Shown here: piece after piece, positions 19,270 through 26,667 of the stretch
Position numbering within the stretch: the stretch's first letter is position 1
Layout of the letters: every line of letters begins with the position of its first letter
Assembly (NCBI RefSeq): GCF_003054325.1
Contig: NZ_QBKU01000012.1
Coordinates: forward strand, 1-64,000
Length of the DNA stretch: 64,000 bases
Direction: 5' to 3'
Source: Sulfitobacter mediterraneus
GTDB taxonomy: Bacteria; Pseudomonadota; Alphaproteobacteria; Rhodobacterales; Rhodobacteraceae
Program-made: the position numbers and the translations under genes
The notes under the pieces: generated by a model
Database searches by the model: none
What the model saw: the letters and a program-made list of their open reading frames with translations, nothing else
Told to the model about the DNA's origin: nothing

Positions 19270-20925
19270 GTGGCAGACATTACTTCTAGCAAGACCTCCG
19301 CCAAGGCATTTGCGTTTGGTACGGTGGCGGCAACCGGTTGGTATGCCACCACCAGTGCCCTGCTTGCTGCTCCATTGGATTATTTCATCCCCATCGGCGG
19401 CGCGGTTACACTGGCGGGGCTGATCCCGATCTTGCTGAACCGACATGCCGTAAGACAACAAGCCAACATTGATAATGTCGCCTTGACCCAACGGTTGGGC
19501 GTTCTGGACCGTCACGTGATGGTTAATGTTGTCGATACAAATCATTGCGTGAGCGAGGCCAATGACCAGTTTCTTGACGTCACCGGCTATCGCCGTGACG
19601 AATTGATCGGCAAACCCGTCAAGATCCTATACTGCGAAAGCAACGGCCAATCCAAAGCGGACGAGATCCGCGGAACATTGCTGCGCGGTGAGACATGGCA
19701 GGGTGAGACGCCGCTGCGCCGCAAGGACGGCACGGTGATGCACACCCATACAACGGTTATCCCGCTGTTTGACGCGATGGGCGAATGGACTGGATCCATC
19801 GCCGCGCGGACCGATATCACCCGCACGAAAAAGCTGTTGGCCGAGCAGGAAACAATGGAGACATTGGAAGAGCTGCGCGACGACATCTGGATCGTCGATG
19901 CTGACAGCGAACGGTTTACCTATATGAACAGGGCGGCGATGCGCCGCACCGACTGGACCAAGCAGAACTATAAAGAAAAATCATTGGGCGATATTGCTCA
20001 GGATCGCGGCGCCAAGGCGATTGTCAGCGCTTGCCGTGAGTTGAAAGAAAACGGCGAGGGCATGACCCATTTCGAAACGGTGCTGAAAGGCAAGCCGTTT
20101 TATGCGAGCATCAAGCTGTTGCGGGTCAAGAATGCCGAAGACCGTTTCCTGATCTTGCTGAACGACATCTCTGACCGTTTGGCAGAAGAGCGCAAGAAGT
20201 CTGACTTTATCGCAATGGTGAGCCACGAATTGCGTTCTCCTTTGACATCCATCAAAGGCTCCATGGGGCTGTTGCTGTCCAACGCCACGGGTGAGTTGCC
20301 AGACAAAGCGCTGGCGCTGCTGGGCATCGCGCACCGCAACGCAGATCGCTTGGTTTTGATTATTAACGATATTCTTGACCTTGAGAAAATATCGGCCGGT
20401 CGGATGGACTTTGACCTTCAGGACAGTGACATGTCCGAACTGGTGCGCGAGACCAACCACGCCACCGAAATGCTGCAACAACGCTTTGCGCTTAAGGTTG
20501 AAACCAAGGGCATCGATAAGCCATTGCCAATCAAGACTGATTCCACTCGGATCATTCAGGTTTTGACGAATTTCATGTCCAACGCCTGCAAGTTTTCCAA
20601 ACCAAATGGCAAGATTGTTATCGAAGTGCAGCAGCTTGACGAAAGCCTGCGCGTGTCGGTCACCGATGAGGGGCCGGGCATTCCAAGCAGCGATCATCAC
20701 AAGATTTTTGAACGCTTTGCAGATCTGGAAAATTCAGATAGATCTTCCAAAGGTGGCACCGGTTTGGGTTTGAGTATTTGCAAAGCCATCGTGGAAAGTC
20801 TAGGAGGCACTATAGGCTTTGAAACGGAAGAGAATGTCGGCACGACGTTCTATTTTGTTCTCCCGCAGGCGCAGTGCGCAGAAGATGGCGACAGGGCAGA
20901 AGAAGAGTTCCGCGAAGCCTCGTAA
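19270..20925 (+). CDS. PAS-domain sensor histidine kinase
   Basis: Histidine kinase of 551 aa from the GTG at 19270, chosen because GAGGGCAGG stands just upstream; a GTG at 19186 would add 28 residues but has no SD. Two close hydrophobic helices near the N-terminus form a short membrane hairpin. Two PAS-type domains follow, then HisKA with His319 in SHELRSPLTS, and an HATPase domain with DEGPGIP and GTGLGLS. There is no receiver of its own; the next gene, 12 nt away, is a single-domain receiver and is the likely partner. The kinase core closely resembles that of the upstream hybrid kinase (both have LTSIKG and DILDLEKIS), which suggests an old duplication. Confidence 0.88.
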   Translation: MADITSSKTSAKAFAFGTVAATGWYATTSALLAAPLDYFIPIGGAVTLAGLIPILLNRHAVRQQANIDNVALTQRLGVLDRHVMVNVVDTNHCVSEANDQFLDVTGYRRDELIGKPVKILYCESNGQSKADEIRGTLLRGETWQGETPLRRKDGTVMHTHTTVIPLFDAMGEWTGSIAARTDITRTKKLLAEQETMETLEELRDDIWIVDADSERFTYMNRAAMRRTDWTKQNYKEKSLGDIAQDRGAKAIVSACRELKENGEGMTHFETVLKGKPFYASIKLLRVKNAEDRFLILLNDISDRLAEERKKSDFIAMVSHELRSPLTSIKGSMGLLLSNATGELPDKALALLGIAHRNADRLVLIINDILDLEKISAGRMDFDLQDSDMSELVRETNHATEMLQQRFALKVETKGIDKPLPIKTDSTRIIQVLTNFMSNACKFSKPNGKIVIEVQQLDESLRVSVTDEGPGIPSSDHHKIFERFADLENSDRSSKGGTGLGLSICKAIVESLGGTIGFETEENVGTTFYFVLPQAQCAEDGDRAEEEFREAS

Positions 20926-20937
20926 AAGGGAACGCAG

Positions 20938-21315
20938 ATGATCAACTTACTTCATGTCGAAGACGATGCTGATATCCGGGAAATAGCGATGATGGCGCTT
21001 GGCATCTCGGGAGAGTTTGCCATCATTCAATGTGAATCCGGTGATGAGGCATTGTCCGAGGTTGAGAACTCAACACCTGATGTGATCCTTCTGGACATGA
21101 TGATGCCGGGCATGACCGGACTTCAAACGCTTCAACATATGCGCAAGATGCCACATCTGGCCGAGGTTCCGGCGATCTTTATGACCGCACGGACCCAGCA
21201 ATCTGACGTAGACGAACTGCGGGCGATGGGCAATGTCGAGGTGATCACCAAGCCGTTTGATCCAATGACGCTGTCCGACCAGATCAAAGAGGCGATGGCA
21301 AAGATCGACGCCTGA
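20938..21315 (+). CDS. Single-domain response regulator
   Basis: A 125-aa stand-alone receiver domain: acidic pocket EDD near the N-terminus, phospho-acceptor Asp53 in LLDMMMPG, the conserved Thr in FMTARTQ and the Lys-Pro of ITKPFDP. There is no output domain, so it either passes phosphate to an Hpt protein or acts by protein contact, as CheY and DivK do. It starts 12 nt after the kinase gene with GGGAACGCAG as SD, so it is co-transcribed. A strong palindromic terminator follows. Confidence 0.92.
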   Translation: MINLLHVEDDADIREIAMMALGISGEFAIIQCESGDEALSEVENSTPDVILLDMMMPGMTGLQTLQHMRKMPHLAEVPAIFMTARTQQSDVDELRAMGNVEVITKPFDPMTLSDQIKEAMAKIDA

Positions 21316-21352
21316 CAGTACGATCACTTTCATGGTAAATTGAGAAATGCAA

Positions 21353-21374
21353 AAAGGGCCCGCGCGGGCCCTTT
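21353..21374. terminator. Bidirectional terminator between convergent signalling operons
   Basis: A perfect inverted repeat AAAGGGCCC / GGGCCCTTT around GCGC sits between the receiver gene (+) and the Hpt gene (-). A-rich DNA precedes it and T-rich DNA follows, so it can serve both strands. Confidence 0.85.
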
Positions 21375-21398
21375 GTTGTTCTACTCATCGCAGATCAA

Positions 21399-21776
21399 TC
21401 AGTTCGGGTGTGATACCGTGCGGCATTGCGCGACAAAGTCATCCAGCTCAACAATTAGATCACCGGGGCAGGTCAACGATGTCGTATCGTTGTCCTCCAG
21501 GTGTTTGATAATGCGAATTTCGCAGGCGCGGGCGGTGTCGCCCAAAGGTCCAAAGCCCAGCGATCCAGCGGTGCCGGCAATCTGGTGCAATGTCGCTTGC
21601 GCCGCAGCAAGGTTGGTTTTGATGTCGGCAGGATTTTTTGCATCCCAGGCCGCTACAGTATGTGACGCGATGTGCTCGCGGCGTTCGGCCAGAAGATCGA
21701 TGAACCGGGTCCGAATTTCGGACATGCCGGGCAATTCGTAAGTGAACCGTTTCACGCTGTTTGTCCCATCTGCCAA
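21399..21776 (-). CDS. Hpt (histidine phosphotransfer) domain protein
   Basis: A 125-aa helical protein with the Hpt signature LHQIAGTAGSLGF, His64 being the expected phospho-acceptor. Stand-alone Hpt proteins shuttle phosphate between receivers. Its start overlaps the end of the upstream response-regulator gene by 25 nt, indicating translational coupling. It faces the two kinases convergently and is the only Hpt in the window, so it is the natural intermediate between the hybrid kinase receiver and the neighbouring receivers. Confidence 0.85.
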   Translation of the reverse strand: MADGTNSVKRFTYELPGMSEIRTRFIDLLAERREHIASHTVAAWDAKNPADIKTNLAAAQATLHQIAGTAGSLGFGPLGDTARACEIRIIKHLEDNDTTSLTCPGDLIVELDDFVAQCRTVSHPN

Positions 21777-22723
21777 AAGTCATGTTTGGATTGTTCAAAG
21801 GCCATGCTGGCATCTTCGGCACTGGCATGGGCCTGCGCCATCGCATCCATCAAGGAGGCACCGGATTTCCAAATCAAACGCACGGCTTGGCCTGCGCTCA
21901 CGCGGGCCTGCAACCGTTCGCCTTTGTTGTTGTAAAGCTCAGTCTGAGCCAGCGATAGGTTCACCGCATCCATCAACCGGGCCATATCAGGACGCCAGCC
22001 GCTTTCGGTGATGCACACAAAAGTGCCGTTACCGGCGTAGGACATCAGATATTGATGCCCCTCAAGCGTGTCGGAGATAATCTCGGCCACATCGGATACG
22101 AGGCTATAAAATTCAAACGAACTCAGGCTCTGATGGAACTGAAGCGCCTCACGGATGGTGAAGGCAAATGTGGTCGAACCGAACAGCGCGCTGCGCGACA
22201 ATTGCTCGACGTAGTTTTCCATCGCCATGTAGTCGATGACGTTCTCAACGTCATAGATCGAAATCGGCTCATAAAGCTCAACATGGGCTTCGGGTTCTGC
22301 CAGATTTTGTGTGGCAAAGATTTTGCGATTACGTTCCCGGCGCGACTCGACAAGCCCTTCGACCATCGTGACCCGTGCGGTCAACTCGGCGATGTCAAAC
22401 GGCTTGGTCACGTAATCGGTGGCACCCGCGGCAAAGGCCGCGTCCACATAACGTTTGTCGGCCATCGCCGTCAGCATCAGGATCGGCGTGTCGGCATAGG
22501 TCGCCATGCTGCGCACAGACCGGGTCAGGCTGATGCCGTCCATTGCGGGCATCTGTACGTCAAACAGAAAACAATCGAATTCGGGAGTGTTGGGGTTTTC
22601 AAGAACAACCAGCGCTTCCGTCGCACTATCAGCGGTGGTCAGATCGTGATCGCCGATCGCCATTACGAATTGCGTGAGCAACTCGAGAATGATCGGATCA
22701 TCATCTACCGCCAGGATTCTCAT
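21752..22723 (-). CDS. Response regulator with degenerate GGDEF-like C-terminus
   Basis: A 323-aa protein starting at the ATG that gives MRILAVDDD; TTGGAG lies about 10 nt upstream, and a longer reading frame to 22795 has no such support. Residues 1-125 are a receiver with acidic DDD, phospho-acceptor Asp55 in LFDVQMPAMDG, LTA and the KPFD lysine. Residues about 150-315 follow the general pattern of a diguanylate-cyclase domain, but the GGDEF position reads YAGNGTF and the active-site residues are missing. The closing SAGQA... and HASAEDA segments match the usual GGDEF-domain end. If correct, it is a non-catalytic nucleotide or protein-binding output. The GGDEF relation is my inference; the receiver is certain. 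Confidence 0.8.
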   Translation of the reverse strand: MRILAVDDDPIILELLTQFVMAIGDHDLTTADSATEALVVLENPNTPEFDCFLFDVQMPAMDGISLTRSVRSMATYADTPILMLTAMADKRYVDAAFAAGATDYVTKPFDIAELTARVTMVEGLVESRRERNRKIFATQNLAEPEAHVELYEPISIYDVENVIDYMAMENYVEQLSRSALFGSTTFAFTIREALQFHQSLSSFEFYSLVSDVAEIISDTLEGHQYLMSYAGNGTFVCITESGWRPDMARLMDAVNLSLAQTELYNNKGERLQARVSAGQAVRLIWKSGASLMDAMAQAHASAEDASMAFEQSKHDFWQMGQTA

Positions 22724-22869
22724 CTCAAACTCCAAAAACCATTTATCAGCGCCAAAGGCTTTGGCGGCTATGGTACCAATCTGAACGGGAAACATGGCCT
22801 AATTTGGGCGAAGATCGGAAAATTCTGAATTTCGGGTCAAATTATTTGCAAACATTTACATAGCTTTAA

Positions 22870-22900
22870 CCCAGCCCCCCCCCTGCATTGGGGGGTGGGT
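22870..22900 (-). terminator. GC-rich hairpin after the uronate-dehydrogenase-like gene
   Basis: C-rich and G-rich arms (ACCCA...C9 and GGGGGGTGGGT) around TGCATT form a strong hairpin about 40 nt beyond the stop of the minus-strand gene. The following bases are only weakly T-rich, so termination is likely but not certain. Confidence 0.4.
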
Positions 22901-22939
22901 CTGTGAAAACTGGAACGTTTGGTCTCATTTATCGGCGGA

Positions 22940-23782
22940 CTACACGGTTTTCTTGTCATTCACGATCTTCATCTGCGCGATGCCGCTTTGGCCCAAATCG
23001 ACCTTGGCAAAGGGTCCGCCCTGCAACATTTCGCCTGGATCGGTCAGATCGGGGGCAGGGGTCTCTGCCAACACGGCTTCGGCAAATTGCTCGGCGTTGT
23101 CTTTGGGCCGATAGCCGAGGAAGGATGCCTTGGCGTTGTCCACTGGCGCACGATCATTGTTGGACACACCATAGATGATGCTGAACCCGACCGACGGCGT
23201 GTCGACGGCCCTTGTGACCAATTGGATCAAATCGTCATACGACAGCCAAGACCCCAAAGCGCGGGCATTGTTCACCTGCGCCGCGCTCAGGATGCGCAGA
23301 TGCACGGATTCAAGGCCGCGTTTGTCCCAATACATGCTGCCCAGATCCTCGGTGAAACATTTGGCGAGGCCGTAAAACGTATCGGGCCGATGCGGCGCAT
23401 CAATGCCGATAAAGTCTGCCTTCTTGTGCATTCCAACCGCGTGGATGGACGAGGCATAAACGATGCGGCGCACGCCCTGCTGATACCCTGCCTCCCAAAT
23501 ATTGTAGGAGCCGACAAAGTTCGGGCCAAGCAGTTCCTCAAAGGGTTTTTCGTCAACGATTGCGCCAAAATGTACAACCATTTCAGCACCTTCCAGAACC
23601 GGAAAGATCGCATCATAACTGGCAAGATCGGCCTGCACATAGGTCTCATTCGCGTGTAGTTTGCCCAGATCATCAGTGATATCGGTGCTGACCAAAGCCT
23701 CGCACATCTGGCTCAGCGGTTCGCGCAGGTAAGAGCCAAGCCGCCCCGCGGCACCGGTGAGAACGATTTTCTTGAGCTTCAT
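22940..23782 (-). CDS. NAD-dependent epimerase/dehydratase family; probable uronate dehydrogenase
   Basis: A 280-aa extended short-chain dehydrogenase. The Rossmann motif TGAAGRLG is at residues 9-16, Ser111/112 lie in the YASS motif, and the catalytic pair is Tyr137/Lys141 in YGLAK. The segment from RPD through the catalytic Tyr, the YFDK-like stretch and a late FLGYRPKDNAE motif resemble Agrobacterium uronate dehydrogenase, where the catalytic Tyr is at almost the same position. That enzyme oxidises galacturonate or glucuronate to the lactone. No other hexuronate gene is near, so substrate assignment rests on similarity alone. Downstream by 42 nt of a DsbA-fold gene on the same strand. Confidence 0.65.
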   Translation of the reverse strand: MKLKKIVLTGAAGRLGSYLREPLSQMCEALVSTDITDDLGKLHANETYVQADLASYDAIFPVLEGAEMVVHFGAIVDEKPFEELLGPNFVGSYNIWEAGYQQGVRRIVYASSIHAVGMHKKADFIGIDAPHRPDTFYGLAKCFTEDLGSMYWDKRGLESVHLRILSAAQVNNARALGSWLSYDDLIQLVTRAVDTPSVGFSIIYGVSNNDRAPVDNAKASFLGYRPKDNAEQFAEAVLAETPAPDLTDPGEMLQGGPFAKVDLGQSGIAQMKIVNDKKTV

Positions 23783-23824
23783 GAGATGTCCTTTCGAATG
23801 GTGTGAAACTTCGGCAATCAGCGC

Positions 23825-24436
23825 CTAGGCCGCAAACGGTTTGTCCAATGCCCGCGCAACCATGTCCAGCCGGTCCTGGCCATAAAACATGTCGCCGCCG
23901 ACAAAATAGGTGGGTGAGCCGAAGACGTTTCTCGCAATCGCCGCTTGGGTGTTGGCGTTGTGTTGGGCTTGCACCGTGTCTGTTTCGGCGGCCAGCAACA
24001 GGGCACTTCCGTCCAATTCAACCGCTTGTGCGATGGCGTTTAATGTAGCGCGATCCGCAATATCCGCATCGTCCCGCCAATGGGCCTGCAAAATTGCTTG
24101 GCTCAGGGCTGCGGCATCGGCGCCGCTGGCAATGATCATGCCATTGGCCAAATGCAACGGATTGTCATGAAATGTTGGCCGGTGGCGGATCATAGGCAGT
24201 CCGCGCCACTCCGCCCAACGCACCATTTCGCGCCCGAAAAAATAGTCCACATGGGCCTGCGTCCGGTCCTTGAACCGCCTGCCGCCGGCCGCATCCATCA
24301 CCGGCATGAAATCGAACGGGCGATGCTGCACCTGCGCCCCTGCGGCCTTTGCAATACGCTCCAACTCCCAGGCGCCGAGATAGGCATAGGCGGAATGCGC
24401 GGAATAGAAATATTCAATGATCGGCGTCGCGGGCAT
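23825..24436 (-). CDS. 2-hydroxychromene-2-carboxylate isomerase family (DsbA fold)
   Basis: A 203-aa thioredoxin-fold protein of the DsbA / GST-kappa group. The N-terminal IEYFYSAHSAYAYLG replaces the CxxC of DsbA with a serine-type site, as in the glutathione-dependent isomerase of naphthalene breakdown. The C-terminal VFGSPTYFVGGDMFYGQDRL is the family's cis-Pro region. I take the ATG at 24436; a TTG at 24472 would add 12 residues. Most chromosomal members are not in aromatic-degradation clusters and have unknown substrates; none of those pathway genes is here. It lies upstream of the epimerase gene and divergent from the ECF sigma gene. Confidence 0.82.
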   Translation of the reverse strand: MPATPIIEYFYSAHSAYAYLGAWELERIAKAAGAQVQHRPFDFMPVMDAAGGRRFKDRTQAHVDYFFGREMVRWAEWRGLPMIRHRPTFHDNPLHLANGMIIASGADAAALSQAILQAHWRDDADIADRATLNAIAQAVELDGSALLLAAETDTVQAQHNANTQAAIARNVFGSPTYFVGGDMFYGQDRLDMVARALDKPFAA

Positions 24437-24569
24437 GGCGGATCTTTCTGTTGCAAATTGCGGATGCGGCAACCTAATCAGGTCTGGCGCAGGGAGAACA
24501 CCTTAGATTTGACTTCTGCGCCGCGCGGGTCATTTCAGAACAAAACCAAAGGGAATAGGCAGCACCGGC

Positions 24570-25112
24570 ATGGACCGCCGCGAAATTGAAAATCTCATTG
24601 CTCGTGTCGCGCTCAAGGATCGCGCTGCCTTTGACGTGCTTTATGATCAAGTGAGCGCGAAACTCTTTGGGGTCTGCCTGCGTGTCTTGTCCAAACGAGC
24701 CGCGGCTGAGGATGCGATGCAGGACACTTTTGTCAAGATCTGGAATAACGCGGACCGCTATCAATCGAATGGTCTGTCGCCAATGACTTGGCTGATCACC
24801 ATTGCCCGAAACACTTCGATTGACCGCCTGCGGGCGCGTAAAAGTGGACATCAGGATATTGATACGCCGGGGCTTGAGCTGTCTGCGCCCGGCCCATCAC
24901 CGGAACAGGCCGCGGTTGCCGGATCAGAGGCCAAGCGGCTGATTGGTTGCCTCGACGGGCTGGAGCCGGACCGCGCCTCTGCCGTGCGGGGGGCCTATCT
25001 TGACGGTCAAAGTTATGCCGATCTTGCAGAACGGTTCAACGTGCCACTGAACACCATGCGCACATGGCTGCGCCGTGGGTTGTTGGCCCTGCGTGAGTGT
25101 ATGAGCCAATGA
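24570..25112 (+). CDS. ECF RNA polymerase sigma factor (SigK-like)
   Basis: A 180-aa sigma-70 family protein of ECF type: region 2 at about 24-90 (DAMQDTFVKIWNNADRY, WLITIARNTSIDRLR) and region 4 at about 125-175 with a helix-turn-helix around YADLAERFNVPLNTMRTWLRR. The SD AAAGGGAATAGG is seen. Its stop overlaps the start of the anti-sigma gene (ATGA), so the pair is translationally coupled. Order and products match the sigK-rskA arrangement, followed by a fasciclin-domain gene as in mycobacteria, where SigK controls secreted FAS1 proteins. Confidence 0.93.
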   Translation: MDRREIENLIARVALKDRAAFDVLYDQVSAKLFGVCLRVLSKRAAAEDAMQDTFVKIWNNADRYQSNGLSPMTWLITIARNTSIDRLRARKSGHQDIDTPGLELSAPGPSPEQAAVAGSEAKRLIGCLDGLEPDRASAVRGAYLDGQSYADLAERFNVPLNTMRTWLRRGLLALRECMSQ

Positions 25113-25801
25113 CCGACCCGCAAGATACCCCACCGGATGATGATAGTTTTCTGGCCGCAGAATTTGCGCTGGGCCTTGCCGAAGGCGAGGATCTCGCCAA
25201 TGCGCGGTTCAAACTCGCCAATGACCGTCAATTCGCGATCAAAGTCGCTGCATGGCAGGAAAGCTTTGCCCACCTGACAGATGATATCGCACCGGTAAAA
25301 CCGCCCCGCAGGATCAAGAAGAAACTGCTGAAAAGCCTCTTCTCAAAACAGCGTTTGCCTTTGCTGGAACGGCTCTGGGTGTGGAAGGGCATCAGCTTTG
25401 CCGCGTTTGGGTTGCTGGCCTACCTCGCTATCCCCATGTTGCGTCCCGTGCCGCCAGAGGTGCCGATGCCTGTGTTGGCAGCGCAACTCAAAGGGCAATC
25501 TGGCCCGCTTGAGCTTTTGGCGATAGTTGAGGCGGGTGGCACCGAGGTTGGATTGCGCCGCATCGCGGGCACCGCGCCCGAAGGCCGGGTTCTTGAACTC
25601 TGGGCAATTCTGCCAGAGCAGGCGCCCCTGTCATTGGGTGTTTTGCCCCAAACAGAAGTGATGCGCATTGCCCTGCCTGCGGTTCTGGCCGGGAAATTGG
25701 GTCAAGTCACCCTCGCCATCACAGATGAGCCCGTAGGCGGCGCGCCGGACGGCAGCCCGACGGGTGAGATCCGCGCCGTTGGTGCCTTGGAAGAGATCTA
25801 A
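25109..25801 (+). CDS. RskA-type membrane anti-sigma factor
   Basis: A 230-aa protein from the ATG that overlaps the sigma stop; a GTG 12 nt earlier is less likely. The N-terminal 85 residues (containing FALGLAEGE and a LAND...F...W segment) resemble the cytoplasmic sigma-binding part of anti-sigma-K proteins. One transmembrane helix lies at about 89-112, and the periplasmic C-terminal part (about 115-230) has the anti-sigma-K pattern around LELWAILPEQAPLSLGVLP. It should hold the ECF sigma factor inactive at the membrane until released by an envelope signal. Confidence 0.88.
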   Translation: MTDPQDTPPDDDSFLAAEFALGLAEGEDLANARFKLANDRQFAIKVAAWQESFAHLTDDIAPVKPPRRIKKKLLKSLFSKQRLPLLERLWVWKGISFAAFGLLAYLAIPMLRPVPPEVPMPVLAAQLKGQSGPLELLAIVEAGGTEVGLRRIAGTAPEGRVLELWAILPEQAPLSLGVLPQTEVMRIALPAVLAGKLGQVTLAITDEPVGGAPDGSPTGEIRAVGALEEI

Positions 25802-25857
25802 AATCACCTGATTTTTAAGCGTTTTTCGGGTTTCTGCAAAAAAATTTCAAACAATTT

Positions 25858-25886
25858 TGAAACTACGTCGCGCCTCGCTCCGTATC
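25858..25886 (+). promoter_or_regulatory. Candidate ECF-type promoter of the fasciclin gene
   Basis: TGAAAC, a 17-nt spacer and CGTATC stand about 50 nt upstream of the fasciclin start. An AAC-type -35 and a CGT-type -10 are characteristic of ECF sigma promoters. The adjacent sigma factor is the obvious candidate, but I see no matching copy before the sigma gene itself, so assignment is tentative. Confidence 0.45.
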
Positions 25887-25935
25887 TTTATCAGAGGCCG
25901 CCAAGGAGGCGGTGTTTTTGGAGGTAACGACTACA

Positions 25936-26481
25936 ATGTTTCATAAAATTGCAATGACCGCAGCAGCAGCCCTGATGGCAACCGCTTCTTTCGCAGCCAA
26001 CCCCGATGTGGGCGGCGCCGCGATGTTCGAGCAAAAGACAATCGTTGAAAACGCTGTGAACTCTGCCGATCACACAACTCTTGTGGCCGCTGTTCAAGCC
26101 GCCGGTCTCGTAGATACGCTAAATTCCGAGGGCCCGTTCACGGTGTTTGCGCCTGTCAACGCCGCCTTTGAGGCGCTGCCCGCCGGGACCGTTGAAACCC
26201 TGCTGAAGCCAGAAAACAAGGACATGCTGGTCAAGGTTCTGACCGCCCATGTGGTGCCGGGTGATTGGTCCGCCGCGACCATCGCGGCCAAGGCCAAAGC
26301 CTCCCACGACGGGTTCTACCACTTTAACGCGGCCTCAGGTGACGCGCTTTCTGCGCAGGTGCGCGGCGGTAATGTCTATATCTACGACGAAAGTGGCAAC
26401 GCGGCCAAAGTTACCATCGCTGACGTCAAACAATCCAACGGCGTGATCCATGTGGTCGATCACGTTCTTGTGCCGAAGTAA
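25936..26481 (+). CDS. Secreted fasciclin (FAS1) domain protein
   Basis: A 181-aa protein with a cleavable signal peptide (about residues 1-23, ending ATASFAA) and one FAS1 domain. The hallmarks are VENAVNSADHTTLVAAVQAA, GPFTVFAPVNAAFEALP, a central VKVLTAHVVPG and the closing NGVIHVVDHVLVPK. FAS1 domains mediate adhesion or extracellular binding. The ATG at 25936 is set by GGAGG 11 nt before; an upstream GTG at 25912 would cover this SD. It follows the ECF sigma/anti-sigma pair, and a candidate ECF promoter lies in the gap. Confidence 0.94.
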   Translation: MFHKIAMTAAAALMATASFAANPDVGGAAMFEQKTIVENAVNSADHTTLVAAVQAAGLVDTLNSEGPFTVFAPVNAAFEALPAGTVETLLKPENKDMLVKVLTAHVVPGDWSAATIAAKAKASHDGFYHFNAASGDALSAQVRGGNVYIYDESGNAAKVTIADVKQSNGVIHVVDHVLVPK

Positions 26482-26523
26482 CCAGTGCTGCAAGCAACCA
26501 CCCCGCTTGCTTAATTGGTACCG

Positions 26524-26565
26524 CCGGACCGATGTGCCCTGCATGTCGGTCCGGAGTGTTTTTGT
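26524..26565 (+). terminator. Terminator after the fasciclin gene
   Basis: A 9-bp perfect stem CCGGACCGA / TCGGTCCGG with a 13-nt loop is followed by AGTGTTTTTG. Confidence 0.75.
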
Positions 26566-26667
26566 GGCATCCCCGGCCACGCCACTTGATCATGAGCGAC
26601 GCTGCATTTTGCCCAACAGGTCGTTTTCTGTGTTGAGAAAATGCAGCACCGGGCGCATGCTGGTGAT

